Notes: generated by a model from the letters alone, not told the origin. A stretch of DNA of 64,000 nt from Acidiluteibacter sp963716125 (GCA_963716125.1 OY970294.1:1612001-1676000), one strand, 5' to 3'. Counted from the first letter of the stretch, positions 51,764-62,644 are shown. Made by a program: numbers and translations.

Positions 51764-52654
51764 ATGAAAACAAAGATCATATTACTATTAGTCGGAATTT
51801 CGACTTTGGTAGCTTGTCAAAAAGATATTACAGTTCCTTCTCCTGATTATAGTAGCAGAAAAACAATTCAGTGCGCCTTGGAAGTGGGTGTAAAACCCAA
51901 ACTTTACTTCTATAATACCGTTCCTTATTTTGATAATGTTCGTCTAAATGATGTTTTCGTCCGTGAAGCAAATATAAAAATTAGTGATGGTACTATTGTG
52001 GATAGTCTCAGAGTGGATAGTGCCTATGATTATTTGAAATGTGAATATGAATACTTTTATATTGGAATCTTACCTATTCAAGCAAACCAAAACTATAAAC
52101 TTAAAATATTAAGTGGTAGTGAAGTATTTGAAGCTTCAACCCAAACAAACTTGTCAAAAGTAGTGATAGATAGCGTGGGTTACACACCCAATTTTAGTGA
52201 TATTTATGGTGAGCACGAAGGAGTTATTCCTTATTTTAATGACATAGCTGGGGTAGATAACTATTATCGCTATGAAATGACACGTCAAGTTGACACTACA
52301 ATGACCTATAAAGAAGCTAAGATTTACAGTCCATGTATTGGACAAAGTTCAGTAACAATTGTTGAGTATGGAAGAAGTGTTTATGATGACCAAAATATCA
52401 ATGGAAATCAGATAAGATTAGTCATTGAGCCAGCATTTTCACATAGAAAAGGTTTTACAGGAAACGTTAGAATTGAATCGATTGATAAGGTTACTTTTGA
52501 CTTTTTCGATCAACTTGATAAGCAAAAACTAGGTCAACTTAATCCTTTTGTTGAGCCAGTTTTTTTGACAAATGGTCAGTTTGGGAGCAAAGCAATAGGG
52601 TATTTTGGAAGTGTGAGAAGAAGTGATCCCATTTTATTTGTTTTTCCTGAATAG
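51764..52654 (+). CDS. DUF4249 lipoprotein, partner of TonB receptor
   Basis: The 296-residue protein has a lipoprotein signal (LLLVGISTLVACQK, lipobox with Cys18) and the DUF4249 fold with strands such as VFVREANIKISDGTIVDSLR. It follows the TonB receptor by 16 bases and should sit on the outer membrane next to it, perhaps acting as a cap or loading protein much as SusD does for SusC. The substrate is unknown. Usual DUF4249 proteins are slightly longer, but no domain is visibly missing. Confidence 0.85.
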   Translation: MKTKIILLLVGISTLVACQKDITVPSPDYSSRKTIQCALEVGVKPKLYFYNTVPYFDNVRLNDVFVREANIKISDGTIVDSLRVDSAYDYLKCEYEYFYIGILPIQANQNYKLKILSGSEVFEASTQTNLSKVVIDSVGYTPNFSDIYGEHEGVIPYFNDIAGVDNYYRYEMTRQVDTTMTYKEAKIYSPCIGQSSVTIVEYGRSVYDDQNINGNQIRLVIEPAFSHRKGFTGNVRIESIDKVTFDFFDQLDKQKLGQLNPFVEPVFLTNGQFGSKAIGYFGSVRRSDPILFVFPE

Positions 52655-52687
52655 ATTGCTATTCAACAATGCTAATTCTATATTAGG

Positions 52688-52907
52688 CTGAGTTCGGTTA
52701 TTTTTAAAAATTCAGAACGCCTTTAATACCGAATGTGTTATAAAATGTCGTATACTTATTGCCTCGTCTGCTGTACTAGATTTTTAGAATATAGCTCCTT
52801 TCTACCAAGTCTAGCAAGGCACGATGCTAAATATCTACCTTGAATATTATAATTTCTGAATACCGATTACTATCGGCAATGATTTCCAAAATAATAATCG
52901 AACTCAG
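52688..52907. repeat. Candidate MITE-like element with terminal inverted repeats
   Basis: CTGAGTTCGGTTATTTTT at one end faces AATAATAATCGAACTCAG at the other; 17 or so of 20 bases match. The 220 bases between are non-coding. An internal CCGATTACTATCGG hairpin sits next to the right arm. The gap to the next gene (to 53321) is otherwise AT-rich and empty. No transposase is linked, so mobility would need help from elsewhere. Confidence 0.4.
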
Positions 52908-53321
52908 GTTATTATTTAGAAAATATTATAAAGTTTTATTTTAAGAAAAAATCAATCAGACTGATTTTATTTTTTTAAAAGAAGGTTAATATAAAACTTA
53001 TAAAAATATTATTTAGACACCTTTATACATTGAAAATCTTCTGTTTTAAAATATTTCAATTTCATTTATTTTTAAATTAATAGTCTAATTATAAGTGTAT
53101 TGCTTATTTTTTAATGTAGCCACAGTTATTTTATTTAGTATCAAATAAGTAAACTATTAAATCTTAATTAGTGTAGATATTCCCAAGAATTATTTATTTA
53201 ACATTGGAATGAAACCTTAATATATATTTAACTTTTTCATAATATTTTCTAGATATGTTAACTAAAAGTTGGATCTACTTTTGCCATGTATTTATTATTA
53301 ATTATCATTTATAATTAGCAA

Positions 53322-56102
53322 TTGAGCTCATTATTTCACAAATATTTCATTTTTTTACTACTATTCTCTGCTTTTGAAAGTAAAGCTCAACTTAGCGGTA
53401 AAATTACTGATGAATATACCAAGGAAACAATACCTGGCGCAACGATTCATATTGAACAAACCGATTTTTATAATTTTTCAGGTTTTGATGGAAGTTATAA
53501 TTTAAAAGATATTCCAAAGGGCACTTATAGTGTTTCCTGTAGTTTTATAGGTTTTGAAACACAAAAGAAATCAATTACTATTTCAACATCTAAAGCAGTC
53601 TTAAATTTTGAGTTGAAAACTTCAGTAACTTCTCTTAATGAAGTTACAATAGAAGGGAGACAAAATAGAGAAACAGAAAGTTATTCCTTGAATAGAGAGA
53701 AAAATTCCGACAATATTTTGAATTCAATGGGAGCTAAGACTATTGAACTGCTTCCAGATTTAAACGCAGCGGGTGTTTTAAATCGAATGTCAGGTGTTTC
53801 CTTAGATCGTTCAAATACTGGAAATGCTAGTTATGCAATAATAAGAGGTATGAATAAGCGCTACAACTACACCTTAGTAAATGGTCTAAAAATTCCAAGT
53901 CCTGATGATAAAAATCGCTACGTCCCTATGGATGTTTTTCCAGCTGATTTATTAGGCAGGGTAGAAGTAATCAAAGCTTTAACACCATCTATGGAAGGAG
54001 ATGCTATTGGTGGGGCGATGAATTTAATTTTAAAAACAGCACCTGATTCCTTAAATATACATGCAAATATTGGAACTGGTTTTAATAGTTTAATAGTAAA
54101 AAATGGTTATACGAATTTTGATAATAAGGTAGTCAGCAGTAAATCGCCATCAGATATTCATGGTGCAGATTATGTATCAACACCTAATGATTTCACTTAT
54201 AATAATTTTGATTATTCTACAAGAAAGCTCCCATTAAATACCATTTTGGGTTTTTCAATTGGTAATCGGTTTTTAAAAGATAAGAAATTAGGGGTTCTAT
54301 TATCAGCAAGTTACCAAAATCAATTTAGTAGATCAAATGACATATTCTTTAAACCGTCCAATCAGCCAGAGCCTGGAAATGTGCCTGCTTTTGTTGATTA
54401 TTATAAAAGAGAGTACAACACTAATAATATGCGTCTTGGGTTACACTCTATTGTGGATTACAGATTAAATAAAAAAAATACGATAAGTCTATATAATATA
54501 TTCTTAAAAACTGAACAAACTCAATTTCGAAACACAATAGATACCAGTTTATCAATTGGACGATCTGGTGTTGGTACAGGAAATACTTATAAACTTTATC
54601 GTTCACTATTTAGAATACAAAGTATTTTAAATAGTGCACTACATGGAAATCATGAAATAAGCAAAAACTTTAAGATAGACTGGTCAGGATCTTACTCTAA
54701 AGCAAAAAGTGCACGGCCTGACTGGTCGGAATATCAGACAGTACAAGTAGCTGGTTTTGATGTAAACAATAATCCCACTATAACTGAAGCTGTTTTAAAT
54801 ATTCCGTTTTATAGAATTTGGACCAATAATTCTGACATTGATTATCAAGCTTATCTCAATTTTCACTATAGGTTGAACATATTATCAAAAGAAATGACCT
54901 TTTCATTTGGAGGATTATATCGTGATAAAACAAGGTTTAATAATTATAATGAGTGGAACTTGATTCCAAAAACATCAACCAATGGCGCAGCTGTTATATT
55001 TAATGGAACGCTATCCCCCAATCAGTTTGTATTTAATGGGGAATCAGCTGCTCAAGGTAGGCCAAAAAATCCTTTGAACTATGATGCTACTGAAAAAATA
55101 AAAGCTTACTACATTCAGGATAATATTTTACTTACAGAGAAATTATCTGTTTTAGGTGGAATTAGAATAGAGCAAACCGACCAGACTTGGAAAACTGCAC
55201 AAGATCCAAAAATTACTTATGGCGCAGTAGGTGAAGTTAATTATACTGATTTTTTACCAAGTGTTCATTTTAAATATAGTTTGACTTCAAAACAAAATTT
55301 AAGACTTTCCTATTTTAGCGCTATAAACAGGCCTGGGTTTTATGAATATATTCCATTTACTATAAACGGTGACAACTTTACTCTTAGTGGAAACCCACAA
55401 TTAAAGCGTGCAACATCTTCTAATTTTGATTTTAGGTATGAAATTTTCCCGGGAGGTCTAGATGAAATTCTTATAGGAGGATTTTTTAAAAATATTAGAA
55501 ACCCTATTGAATCTGCTATAAAATTCACAGGAACATCCAGTGCTACATTACAACCTAGAAATTTTGGTACAGCCACTAATTATGGATTTGAAATTACATT
55601 AATCAAGTATTATGGAAAATTTGGTGTGAGCACCAATTATACTTATACTAATTCTAAAATTACTACTTCAAAACTATTTTATAATGAAAGTTTTGTAGCT
55701 GAGCAAACTACACAAACAAGACCATTGCAAGGTCAGTCGCCCCATATTGCAAATGCAGCTCTAATTTATAAAAATCAAAAATCAGGTTTAGATGTTAAAC
55801 TCGCATTAACTTATACAGGCAGAAGAATCACTTTTGTCTCTCCTTATAAAGATTTAGATTATTGGCAAAAAGGAACTACTCAACTTGATTTTTCATTGCA
55901 GAAGAAATTTTATAAACACTTTATACTATACGCAAAGATTTCAAACCTTCTAAACACTCCTGTTTTAATTCAAATTTTACAACCTAATATATATACCACT
56001 GGAAAATTTGCATTACCAGAGCAAAATCGAAAAGATAGAGTTACTGTTCAAAAGGATTACTATGGGCAAAATTTCACATTTGGAATTCGCTATAAACTTT
56101 AA
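53322..56102 (+). CDS. TonB-dependent receptor (second system)
   Basis: The 926-residue receptor has an apparent TTG start: TAG lies two codons upstream in frame and no ATG precedes the signal peptide SSLFHKYFIFLLLFSAFESKAQ. A carboxypeptidase-regulatory-like domain (LSGKITDEYTKETIPGATI) covers about 23-105. A plug follows at about 130-230 (LNRMSGVSLDRSNTGNASYA, GDAIGGAMNLI), then a long barrel ending FTFGIRYKL. It heads a same-strand group with a beta-helix lipoprotein, a metallophosphoesterase and a propeller lipoprotein, so it may import a phosphorus compound. That role is inference from neighbours. Confidence 0.9.
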   Translation: MSSLFHKYFIFLLLFSAFESKAQLSGKITDEYTKETIPGATIHIEQTDFYNFSGFDGSYNLKDIPKGTYSVSCSFIGFETQKKSITISTSKAVLNFELKTSVTSLNEVTIEGRQNRETESYSLNREKNSDNILNSMGAKTIELLPDLNAAGVLNRMSGVSLDRSNTGNASYAIIRGMNKRYNYTLVNGLKIPSPDDKNRYVPMDVFPADLLGRVEVIKALTPSMEGDAIGGAMNLILKTAPDSLNIHANIGTGFNSLIVKNGYTNFDNKVVSSKSPSDIHGADYVSTPNDFTYNNFDYSTRKLPLNTILGFSIGNRFLKDKKLGVLLSASYQNQFSRSNDIFFKPSNQPEPGNVPAFVDYYKREYNTNNMRLGLHSIVDYRLNKKNTISLYNIFLKTEQTQFRNTIDTSLSIGRSGVGTGNTYKLYRSLFRIQSILNSALHGNHEISKNFKIDWSGSYSKAKSARPDWSEYQTVQVAGFDVNNNPTITEAVLNIPFYRIWTNNSDIDYQAYLNFHYRLNILSKEMTFSFGGLYRDKTRFNNYNEWNLIPKTSTNGAAVIFNGTLSPNQFVFNGESAAQGRPKNPLNYDATEKIKAYYIQDNILLTEKLSVLGGIRIEQTDQTWKTAQDPKITYGAVGEVNYTDFLPSVHFKYSLTSKQNLRLSYFSAINRPGFYEYIPFTINGDNFTLSGNPQLKRATSSNFDFRYEIFPGGLDEILIGGFFKNIRNPIESAIKFTGTSSATLQPRNFGTATNYGFEITLIKYYGKFGVSTNYTYTNSKITTSKLFYNESFVAEQTTQTRPLQGQSPHIANAALIYKNQKSGLDVKLALTYTGRRITFVSPYKDLDYWQKGTTQLDFSLQKKFYKHFILYAKISNLLNTPVLIQILQPNIYTTGKFALPEQNRKDRVTVQKDYYGQNFTFGIRYKL

Positions 56103-56142
56103 AAACAAATAATAATTAATATAATAATAAACAATTTAAATC

Positions 56143-57567
56143 ATGAAAAACAAATACAATTTATGCATCATTGCCATTAGCATAGCTGCATTCACATCTT
56201 GTAAAAAAGATGAAACAACTCCTGTAGTTTCCACTCCTCAATTTCAAGCAGGTCAAGAAATTTCTGGTGAGAATCTTTCTGGTAGTGTAAAAGGAACTAT
56301 GACAAGTGGGAAAACCTACTATTTTAGTGAGCCAATAACCATTAATGAAAATGATACTTTAGTGATGCAAAAAGGAGTTAAACTATTAGCTAGAAACCCA
56401 AATGCTCAATTAATCGTTAAAGGAGTATTTATATCTTTAGGAACTAAAGATTCCCCAAATTGGATTACAGGTGAAGATGCTTATTTAAATCCAACAAAAT
56501 ATAAAAATACTGTGCTTTTAGATCCTAATATGGATCCTGCAATAAAGCCAGGAGGTAAACTTTGGGCAGGAATTCAATGTGATGTTACCTGCCAATTATT
56601 GGATATAAAATGGACACATATTGAGTTTTCAGGTGGAACTGCAAGTCAAACTAACCCGCCTGCAGGTTACGACCCGGGTGATGATTTATTTACCATACTT
56701 TTTCAAAATGCTGATGGAATATTTATTTTAGAGGATTCTTGGGTTTATGGCACTACAACTGACGCTGCAAGGATGTTAGGAGGAAAAGTATCTATCATGA
56801 GAAATACACTTGAAAAAATTGGGTATAATGATGCCGACTGCTTCAATGCAAAAAACTCAACTACTGGAGATATGGCTTACAACTTATTTCTTGGAACTCC
56901 AAAAGGTGGAACAAAATCTTCCAATAAGGGAACTTATGGAAACGTTCAAACAAATATAAACATGTATAACAACACCTATATTTCAGGTGGACTAAGAAGC
57001 GTAGATCCTGATCGTGGTTCTAATGCTAATATTGAACAAGGAGCTAAGGGGAAAGTTTATAATAATATTTTTGTCAATTGTAGAACTGGACTTCGTATTT
57101 TGGAAAATCCTGCTGCAGATTTCGCAAACACTTCTTATGGTAATAATTTAAGTTATGGTGATACAAAAGAAATTGTAAATGAATTTTATCCAACTACCCA
57201 TGCTACAGAGCCACAGTCGACTGATATTCCTGAGCCATCAACATTTTACCCTGGTTACCCTAATAGTTATACCCTAGGTGAGGTTTACGATGCTCCGCAA
57301 CTTATTGGAAAAAATAATCCTGAATTTAAAAATTTCCCGTTGCCTATAGCTGCATCAGAATTAAGCAAATTAACTTTGTTTAATTTTCAAGGAAATTATG
57401 ATTTTCACTTAATGAAGAGCTCACCTGCAATTGGAAAAGGTACAAACTCTTTTTCAGCGGTAGATGCTACATCTTCACTTGTTGTACCGGCTTTAAAAGC
57501 AAATGTTACTCCTCCTAATATTGATTTGGGAGCATTCCCTACAAATGGTCAAGGCAACCAACACTAA
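56143..57567 (+). CDS. Lipoprotein with parallel beta-helix fold
   Basis: The 474-residue protein has a lipoprotein signal (ISIAAFTSCKKDE, Cys20) and then a pattern of short strands with Asn-ladders (NLFLGT, NMYNNTYISGG, KVYNNIFVNCRTGLRI) typical of right-handed parallel beta-helices. It begins 40 bases after the TonB receptor stop and probably sits on the outer surface with it, binding or processing ligand. No catalytic triad of a known polysaccharide lyase or pectinase is visible. A strong terminator follows, so it ends the first transcript. Confidence 0.75.
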   Translation: MKNKYNLCIIAISIAAFTSCKKDETTPVVSTPQFQAGQEISGENLSGSVKGTMTSGKTYYFSEPITINENDTLVMQKGVKLLARNPNAQLIVKGVFISLGTKDSPNWITGEDAYLNPTKYKNTVLLDPNMDPAIKPGGKLWAGIQCDVTCQLLDIKWTHIEFSGGTASQTNPPAGYDPGDDLFTILFQNADGIFILEDSWVYGTTTDAARMLGGKVSIMRNTLEKIGYNDADCFNAKNSTTGDMAYNLFLGTPKGGTKSSNKGTYGNVQTNINMYNNTYISGGLRSVDPDRGSNANIEQGAKGKVYNNIFVNCRTGLRILENPAADFANTSYGNNLSYGDTKEIVNEFYPTTHATEPQSTDIPEPSTFYPGYPNSYTLGEVYDAPQLIGKNNPEFKNFPLPIAASELSKLTLFNFQGNYDFHLMKSSPAIGKGTNSFSAVDATSSLVVPALKANVTPPNIDLGAFPTNGQGNQH

Positions 57568-57574
57568 TTTTATA

Positions 57575-57614
57575 AAAATGAAAGCTCTTGATTTCAAGAG
57601 CTTTCATTTTTTTT
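57575..57614 (+). terminator. Intrinsic terminator inside the receptor gene group
   Basis: AAAATGAAAGCTCTTG and CAAGAGCTTTCATTTT form a perfect 16-base-pair stem with a 4-base loop, followed by further T. It separates the beta-helix gene from the phosphoesterase, which then needs its own promoter or read-through. Confidence 0.92.
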
Positions 57615-57642
57615 ACCTTATAACTCATAACATTTCGAAATC

Positions 57643-58596
57643 ATGAAGCGAATAGTTTCAGTCTTATTTACCCTTTTATCGGCGCATTTGTGTTTTTCAC
57701 AACAGACCGATTTAAATGAGTTTTCATTTATCGCTTTTGGTGATATGCCATATAATTTACCTCAAGATTATCCTCGCTTTGAGAATTTAATTGAGACAGT
57801 AAATAAAGAAAATCAAGTGTTTAATGTTTTTGTAGGCGATATTAAATCGAGTAGTTTACCTTGTTCCGAAACTCATTATAAAAAAATATTCACTTACTTT
57901 AATGAATTCAAAAAACCATTAATTTACACACCGGGAGATAATGAATGGACGGATTGTGGAATAAAAACAGCCAAGAAATATGACCCTGAGGAACGCCTTC
58001 AAGTAATCCGAAAATTATTTTTTAAAATTCCGATTGAAAGTTTGGGTAAAAATAAAATGACCTTAAAAACAGAGTCTACCTTTCCAGAATTTGCAAAATT
58101 TGTTGAAAATCAAGCATGGGAGTACAACGGAGTTTCATTTGCAACAATGCATAATGTTGGCTCCAATAATAACTTTCTTCCAACTAGTAAGGACAGAAAC
58201 AAAGAGTTTTTTGAACGCTCTGAGGCAAACATATTTTGGTTGAATAAATTGTTTGATCAAGCGAATGAAAGAAATTCAATGGGTATTGTAATTTTCCAAC
58301 AAGCGGACATGTTTACTTCTGATCAAGGAATGAGCGGTTTTATAACTTTTTTAGATACCTTAAAACAATTAACACAAGATTTCGGAAAACCTGTATTGCT
58401 TATTAATGGCGATTCGCATATCTTTAAAGTAGATAAACCATTATATGCTGATAAAGCAAAGGAAAAATTACTTTTAAACTTTACGAGGGTACAAGTTTTT
58501 GGTGAAGAATATATGCATGCCGTAAAAATAACAGTCAATCCGGAGGATGCCGCACTTTTTGAAATCCAACAATTTTGGGTTCCTAAAAATAAATAG
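57643..58596 (+). CDS. Secreted calcineurin-like metallophosphoesterase
   Basis: The 317-residue protein has a signal peptide (MKRIVSVLFTLLSAHLCFSQ) and metallophosphoesterase motifs: FGDMPYN (GDxxx), VGDIKSS, TPGDNEWTDCG (GDNE) and LLINGDSHIF near the C-terminus (GDSH). These give Asp, Asn and His ligands for a di-metal site, so it should hydrolyse a phosphate ester in the periplasm or outside. It is 30 bases upstream of a propeller lipoprotein. Presence behind a TonB receptor suggests nutrient phosphate scavenging. Substrate unknown. Confidence 0.78.
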   Translation: MKRIVSVLFTLLSAHLCFSQQTDLNEFSFIAFGDMPYNLPQDYPRFENLIETVNKENQVFNVFVGDIKSSSLPCSETHYKKIFTYFNEFKKPLIYTPGDNEWTDCGIKTAKKYDPEERLQVIRKLFFKIPIESLGKNKMTLKTESTFPEFAKFVENQAWEYNGVSFATMHNVGSNNNFLPTSKDRNKEFFERSEANIFWLNKLFDQANERNSMGIVIFQQADMFTSDQGMSGFITFLDTLKQLTQDFGKPVLLINGDSHIFKVDKPLYADKAKEKLLLNFTRVQVFGEEYMHAVKITVNPEDAALFEIQQFWVPKNK

Positions 58597-58625
58597 GACA
58601 TCACAGTTATAAAATATTTAAAAAA

Positions 58626-59585
58626 ATGAAATATACTTATTATATTATTTTATGTTATATAGGACTTTGCTTTGCAGCTTGCAGTAAAAATAATACCGAT
58701 ATAAAACCTCAAGTAGTTATAATTACCGACAGTATTCCGAATGATACAATTAATAATAGTTCAAGCAAGTTTTCAACAGTGGCTACACTATTCCCTTTTG
58801 CTTCTGAATCTTCAGGAATTGTAGAATCAGAAGGATTTATTTGGACACATAACGATGGGGGAAATGCACACGAAATCTACAAATTATCTCCTATTGATGG
58901 TACATTATTACAAACAGTTACCATTAGTAATTATTATAATATTGATTGGGAAGATATTACGGCAGATGATGATTATATTTATATAGGTGATTTTGGCAAT
59001 AATGATGGTAATCGGAAAGATCTTAAAGTTTTAAAAGTGGATAAATCTCAATTTATAAATAGTAATGCGCTTAGAATTGATGTAACAGCTGAGGCCATTA
59101 ATTTTTCTTATTCAGAGCAAACGAGTTTTCTTTCAAGCAACACACACAATTTTGACTGCGAATCAGTGATTTCTATTGGTGATTTCTTGTATTTGTTCAC
59201 CAAAAATAGAGGTGATTCAAAAACTCGACTTTATAAATTATCTAAATCACCAGGTAGTTATACTATAACTTCAATTTCAACTTATGATGTTGAAGGATTG
59301 GTAACAGGTGCAGATTACAATTTAAACACTAATGAGATTGCATTAATCGGATATAAATCAAAACATAAAGATTCATTCCTTTACTTTCTAAGTAATTTTA
59401 ATGATTCTGCCTTTTTTTCAGGATCAATTGAAAAATTTATTATTGGTAACAATACAGATGATTGGCAAACAGAAGGCATTGCATTTTCTACTGAAGATGA
59501 CAATGAATTTTACATTTCTTGCGAAATAACATTATTTGCTACTTCTACATTATATTCAGCTAAAAGAGATTCATTAATTCATTAA
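58626..59585 (+). CDS. Propeller-like lipoprotein, possibly phytase-like
   Basis: The 319-residue protein has a lipobox (CYIGLCFAACSK, Cys19) and a repeated-strand mature domain. Segments ESSGIVESEGFIWTHNDGG, NIDWEDITADDDYIYIGDFG and SCESVISIG-like blades resemble beta-propellers with many Asp residues that could bind calcium, as in beta-propeller phytases. I call it phytase-like only tentatively. It follows the metallophosphoesterase by 30 bases, so the pair is cotranscribed, and both may release phosphate for the receptor upstream. Confidence 0.6.
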   Translation: MKYTYYIILCYIGLCFAACSKNNTDIKPQVVIITDSIPNDTINNSSSKFSTVATLFPFASESSGIVESEGFIWTHNDGGNAHEIYKLSPIDGTLLQTVTISNYYNIDWEDITADDDYIYIGDFGNNDGNRKDLKVLKVDKSQFINSNALRIDVTAEAINFSYSEQTSFLSSNTHNFDCESVISIGDFLYLFTKNRGDSKTRLYKLSKSPGSYTITSISTYDVEGLVTGADYNLNTNEIALIGYKSKHKDSFLYFLSNFNDSAFFSGSIEKFIIGNNTDDWQTEGIAFSTEDDNEFYISCEITLFATSTLYSAKRDSLIH

Positions 59586-59687
59586 ATACTGATTTCTAAA
59601 GTTGCTTAATACTTTCCAATTTCATCCGAATAATTTTTTCTCTAGAAGGGTTATCCATTTGGGTTATTCTGAAAATTGATTTTTTAA

Positions 59688-60059
59688 TTATGTTTTAAAA
59701 TATTTACAATATAAAAATAGTCCTAAACCAATCCAAACTACACCAACAATAATGGCTCCAATTAGGCTATTTTTTTTACTCCAATTATAAGTTGCAGCTT
59801 TTATTTCAGCAGTATGAATTACATTCTTTGGAATTAATTTAATAGCAAAGTATATTCCGATTGGCAATAAGATTAAATCATCTAAATAGCCTAAAATCGG
59901 AATAAAATCTGGGATTAAATCTATTGGACTCAAAGCGTAAGCAATTATTAGAAAAATAAGAACTTTTGTAATCCAAGGGGTTCTATTATCTTGATAAGCC
60001 AAGTGTAAGACTAATAATTGTCGCTTTATATACCTAATCCAATGTTTTATTTTTTTCAA
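59688..60059 (-). CDS. YkvA-like membrane protein (DUF1232)
   Basis: The 123-residue protein carries the DUF1232 signature TKVLIFLIIAYALSPIDLIPDF followed by a Gly-Tyr-Leu-Asp-Asp motif, with a second transmembrane segment at about 97-118. It is an inner membrane protein of unknown function, common in bacteria. It is a single gene with no partner on its strand. The SPIDLIPD and LDDL residues are the family's most conserved positions. Confidence 0.85.
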   Translation of the reverse strand: MKKIKHWIRYIKRQLLVLHLAYQDNRTPWITKVLIFLIIAYALSPIDLIPDFIPILGYLDDLILLPIGIYFAIKLIPKNVIHTAEIKAATYNWSKKNSLIGAIIVGVVWIGLGLFLYCKYFKT

Positions 60060-60399
60060 TTTTTAAAATTAAAGCTTTAAAATCAATTTTGGAATAACTA
60101 ACTTATATTATAGATACAATTAAATTATCATATATTTAATATTTTACTTTATCAATCTAAAGTTTTTATCTCATGATAATCTCTATTTTTTAATAAGTAA
60201 TTTCGTTTATTTATTTGATTAATAATGATTTATTATAGTTAATTTTCAACAGTTTAGTCATATTAATTGTAAGTGGTTGATTGTCCAATTATACTATGGC
60301 ATTGAGCATTTTCAAATGCTTAGACCTCCTGAATATAGCCCGATATATTTAAACTATATCGAATGAGCTATAAGTATAAATTTAGTGCTACTTCCCATG
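60060..60399. other. Intergenic region without recognisable genes
   Basis: About 340 AT-rich bases lie between the YkvA-like gene and the end of the efflux pump. A small dyad (GATATA-TTTAAAC-TATATC) near 60340 is the only structure seen, and it has no T tract. No coding sequence or repeat was found. Confidence 0.5.
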
Positions 60400-61536
60400 T
60401 TAGTTTTTTGATTTAATGTTAATAAACAAAACCCGCATCAAAGTTGGCAACACCACCAGCAATAAAGGCAAACCCACAACAAAACCACCAATTACGGCAA
60501 TAGCCAAAGGCTGCTGCATTTGTGCGCCAAGGCCAATTCCCAAAGCCAATGGCATTAATGCTAAAATGGCTCCTAAAGCTGTCATTAATTTGGGTCGAAT
60601 TCTTAAGGCAATGGCGTAATCGATGGCTTGATCTACATCACCACTCACTTTTATGTTCTGTTTGTATTGATTCACCGTAAAAATGGCGTTTTCAGCAATT
60701 ATCCCCACTATCATAATAATGCCAGTGTAACTGCTTACATTTAGTGGAATTCCCACAATGAACAATCCTAAAATACACCCTGCAATGCCTAAAATAGAAA
60801 CCAATAAAATAATAATGCTAATGCCAAAATCTTTAAAAAGAAACATCAACACACCAAATACAAACAAGCAAGCCAAACTTAAAATAAGTAACAATTCACT
60901 AAATGATTTTTGCTGCTCGGCAAAAGCACCTCCATAAGCAATTCGGTAATCGTTGGGTAACGACAAATTGGAATTCAATTGTTGTTTTATTTCTGCAACA
61001 GCACTTCCTAAATCTCGATTATCCAGTCTAGCTGTGATAGTAATCACCGATTTAAGGTCTTCTCGTTTTTGCTCAATTTCTCCGGGCACAACTTTTATTC
61101 TGCTAAAAAAAGAAACCGGACGAGTCGTTCCATCTGGCAAGAAAATAAGTTGATTTTTAAGCTGATCTATATTATTATCTTCAAAATCAGTAAACCGTAA
61201 TAAAACTCTTCTCATTTGTTCGCCATCTTGCAATTGTCCAACTTGAATTCCACCTGACATCGCCGCTTGAGCCGGCGATGGTGTTGGTTGGTTCGCAGCA
61301 TTTAAACCCAATGGAACACCGCCAGTATAAGCCGTAAGTTGAGTTTGAAAATCGGAAAGTGGAATATTGTACAAACTCAGTTTTTCTTGATCGGGAATGA
61401 AAACCAAGGATGGGCCTGCAGTAACCAAACCGTTGTTAATATCGGCAAGCCCTGAAACGTTCTCCAATAATTTTCCAGGCCTCAGCAGCTTTTTCTTGAA
61501 GAATACTATAATTATCGCCAAAAATTTTAATCTCAA
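60400..61536 (-). pseudogene. RND efflux pump, C-terminal third
   Basis: This frame resumes the pump at ENVSGLADINNGLVTAGPSL after a +1 base near 61478; the first 27 or so codons are out of frame and the apparent Met is not a start. It covers the second porter subdomains and the last transmembrane helices (GIIMIVGIIAENAIFTVNQY, TALGAILALMPLALGIGLGA) up to the end. With the two upstream pieces it makes a roughly 1030-residue AcrB/CusA-type permease. It is otherwise undamaged, so if the base is an assembly artefact the pump is functional. Confidence 0.75.
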
Positions 61537-62644
61537 TCGGTTCTGGAGTACTCATTAAATCACCCAAAAGATCCGCAATTCGTTGACCAAAAGACACATT
61601 CATGACCGGCACAGAAGCTTCGATTTTTGATCTTAATTCACTGATTACTTCTTCGGTGCTATTACTGCGTTCTTTTTTTAATTGAATGGAATAATCGCCA
61701 AAATTAGGCGGAACAGTGGCAAAAGCCATTCGTATTCCCGTTCTGCGCGAATAAGTTTCAACTTCTGGATTGGCTAAAATTATTTTTTCCATTTCGCGGC
61801 ACAAACGATCTGTTTCTTCTAAACTTGTGCCTGCAGGTGAGTAATAATCCAACACGATTGTTCCTTCATCCAATGCCGGCAAAAAACCAGTTTCCAATTT
61901 GGTGGAAGCAAACCAAGCAGAGCCTCCCAATAATAAAATAAAACACAAAGTAATGATGGGCTTATTGAAAAACCACGTCAGCCAACTCAGCTTATTGATA
62001 GATTCATCTTTCTCATGATGATGAGGTTTTAATGAAGCCTTGTAGCCGATAAGCAAATGCAAAACAGGCAGCAACAACCAGGTAACCAAAAAGGACACTA
62101 TCATGGTAATTTGCATGGTATCAGAAAGTTCTTTAAAAAAACTCCCTGCTAATCCACTCATTAAACTAAAGGGAAAATGGATAACAATAGTTGCTAAGGA
62201 AGAGCCGACCATTGCAGGAAATAAATCTCGGATGGCTTCTTTAACCACCGTAGCTTTTCCCTTTTCAGGATAATCTTCATGGGTTCGATAAATTTGTTCA
62301 ATAATCACAATGGCATCATCTATAATTAACCCAATGGAAGCTGCAATTGCACCCAAAGACATGATATTAATGGTGATTCCGAATAAATAAAGCACTAAAA
62401 TGGTAAACCCAAGCGTAACAGGAATGGTAAATAATACCACTAAACTTGCCCGCCAAGATCTTAAAAATAAAATCATAACTACTAAGGCTAAAAACAAGCC
62501 TTCGTAAATGGTTTTGGTAACGCTGTGGATGCTATCCCCAACAAATGCACTTTGATTATAATAGGGTTTCAAATGATAACCTTTCGGCAATAATTTTTCA
62601 ATTTCTTTTGCTTTTTCATCCGCATCTTTAGCAAAATCGAGCAA
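61436..62644 (-). pseudogene. RND efflux pump, middle third
   Basis: The frame enters at NLLDFAKDADEKAKEI after a +1 base near 62652 and holds the first transmembrane bundle (GLFLALVVMILFLRSWRASL, IGLIIDDAIVIIEQI with the conserved Asp pair of the proton relay) and the second large periplasmic loop. It leaves the frame again at AAEAWKII near 61478, ending in GERFRACRY. The Asp-Asp pair within TM4 shows a proton-driven RND exporter. The pump is fed by the fusion protein gene upstream. Confidence 0.78.
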
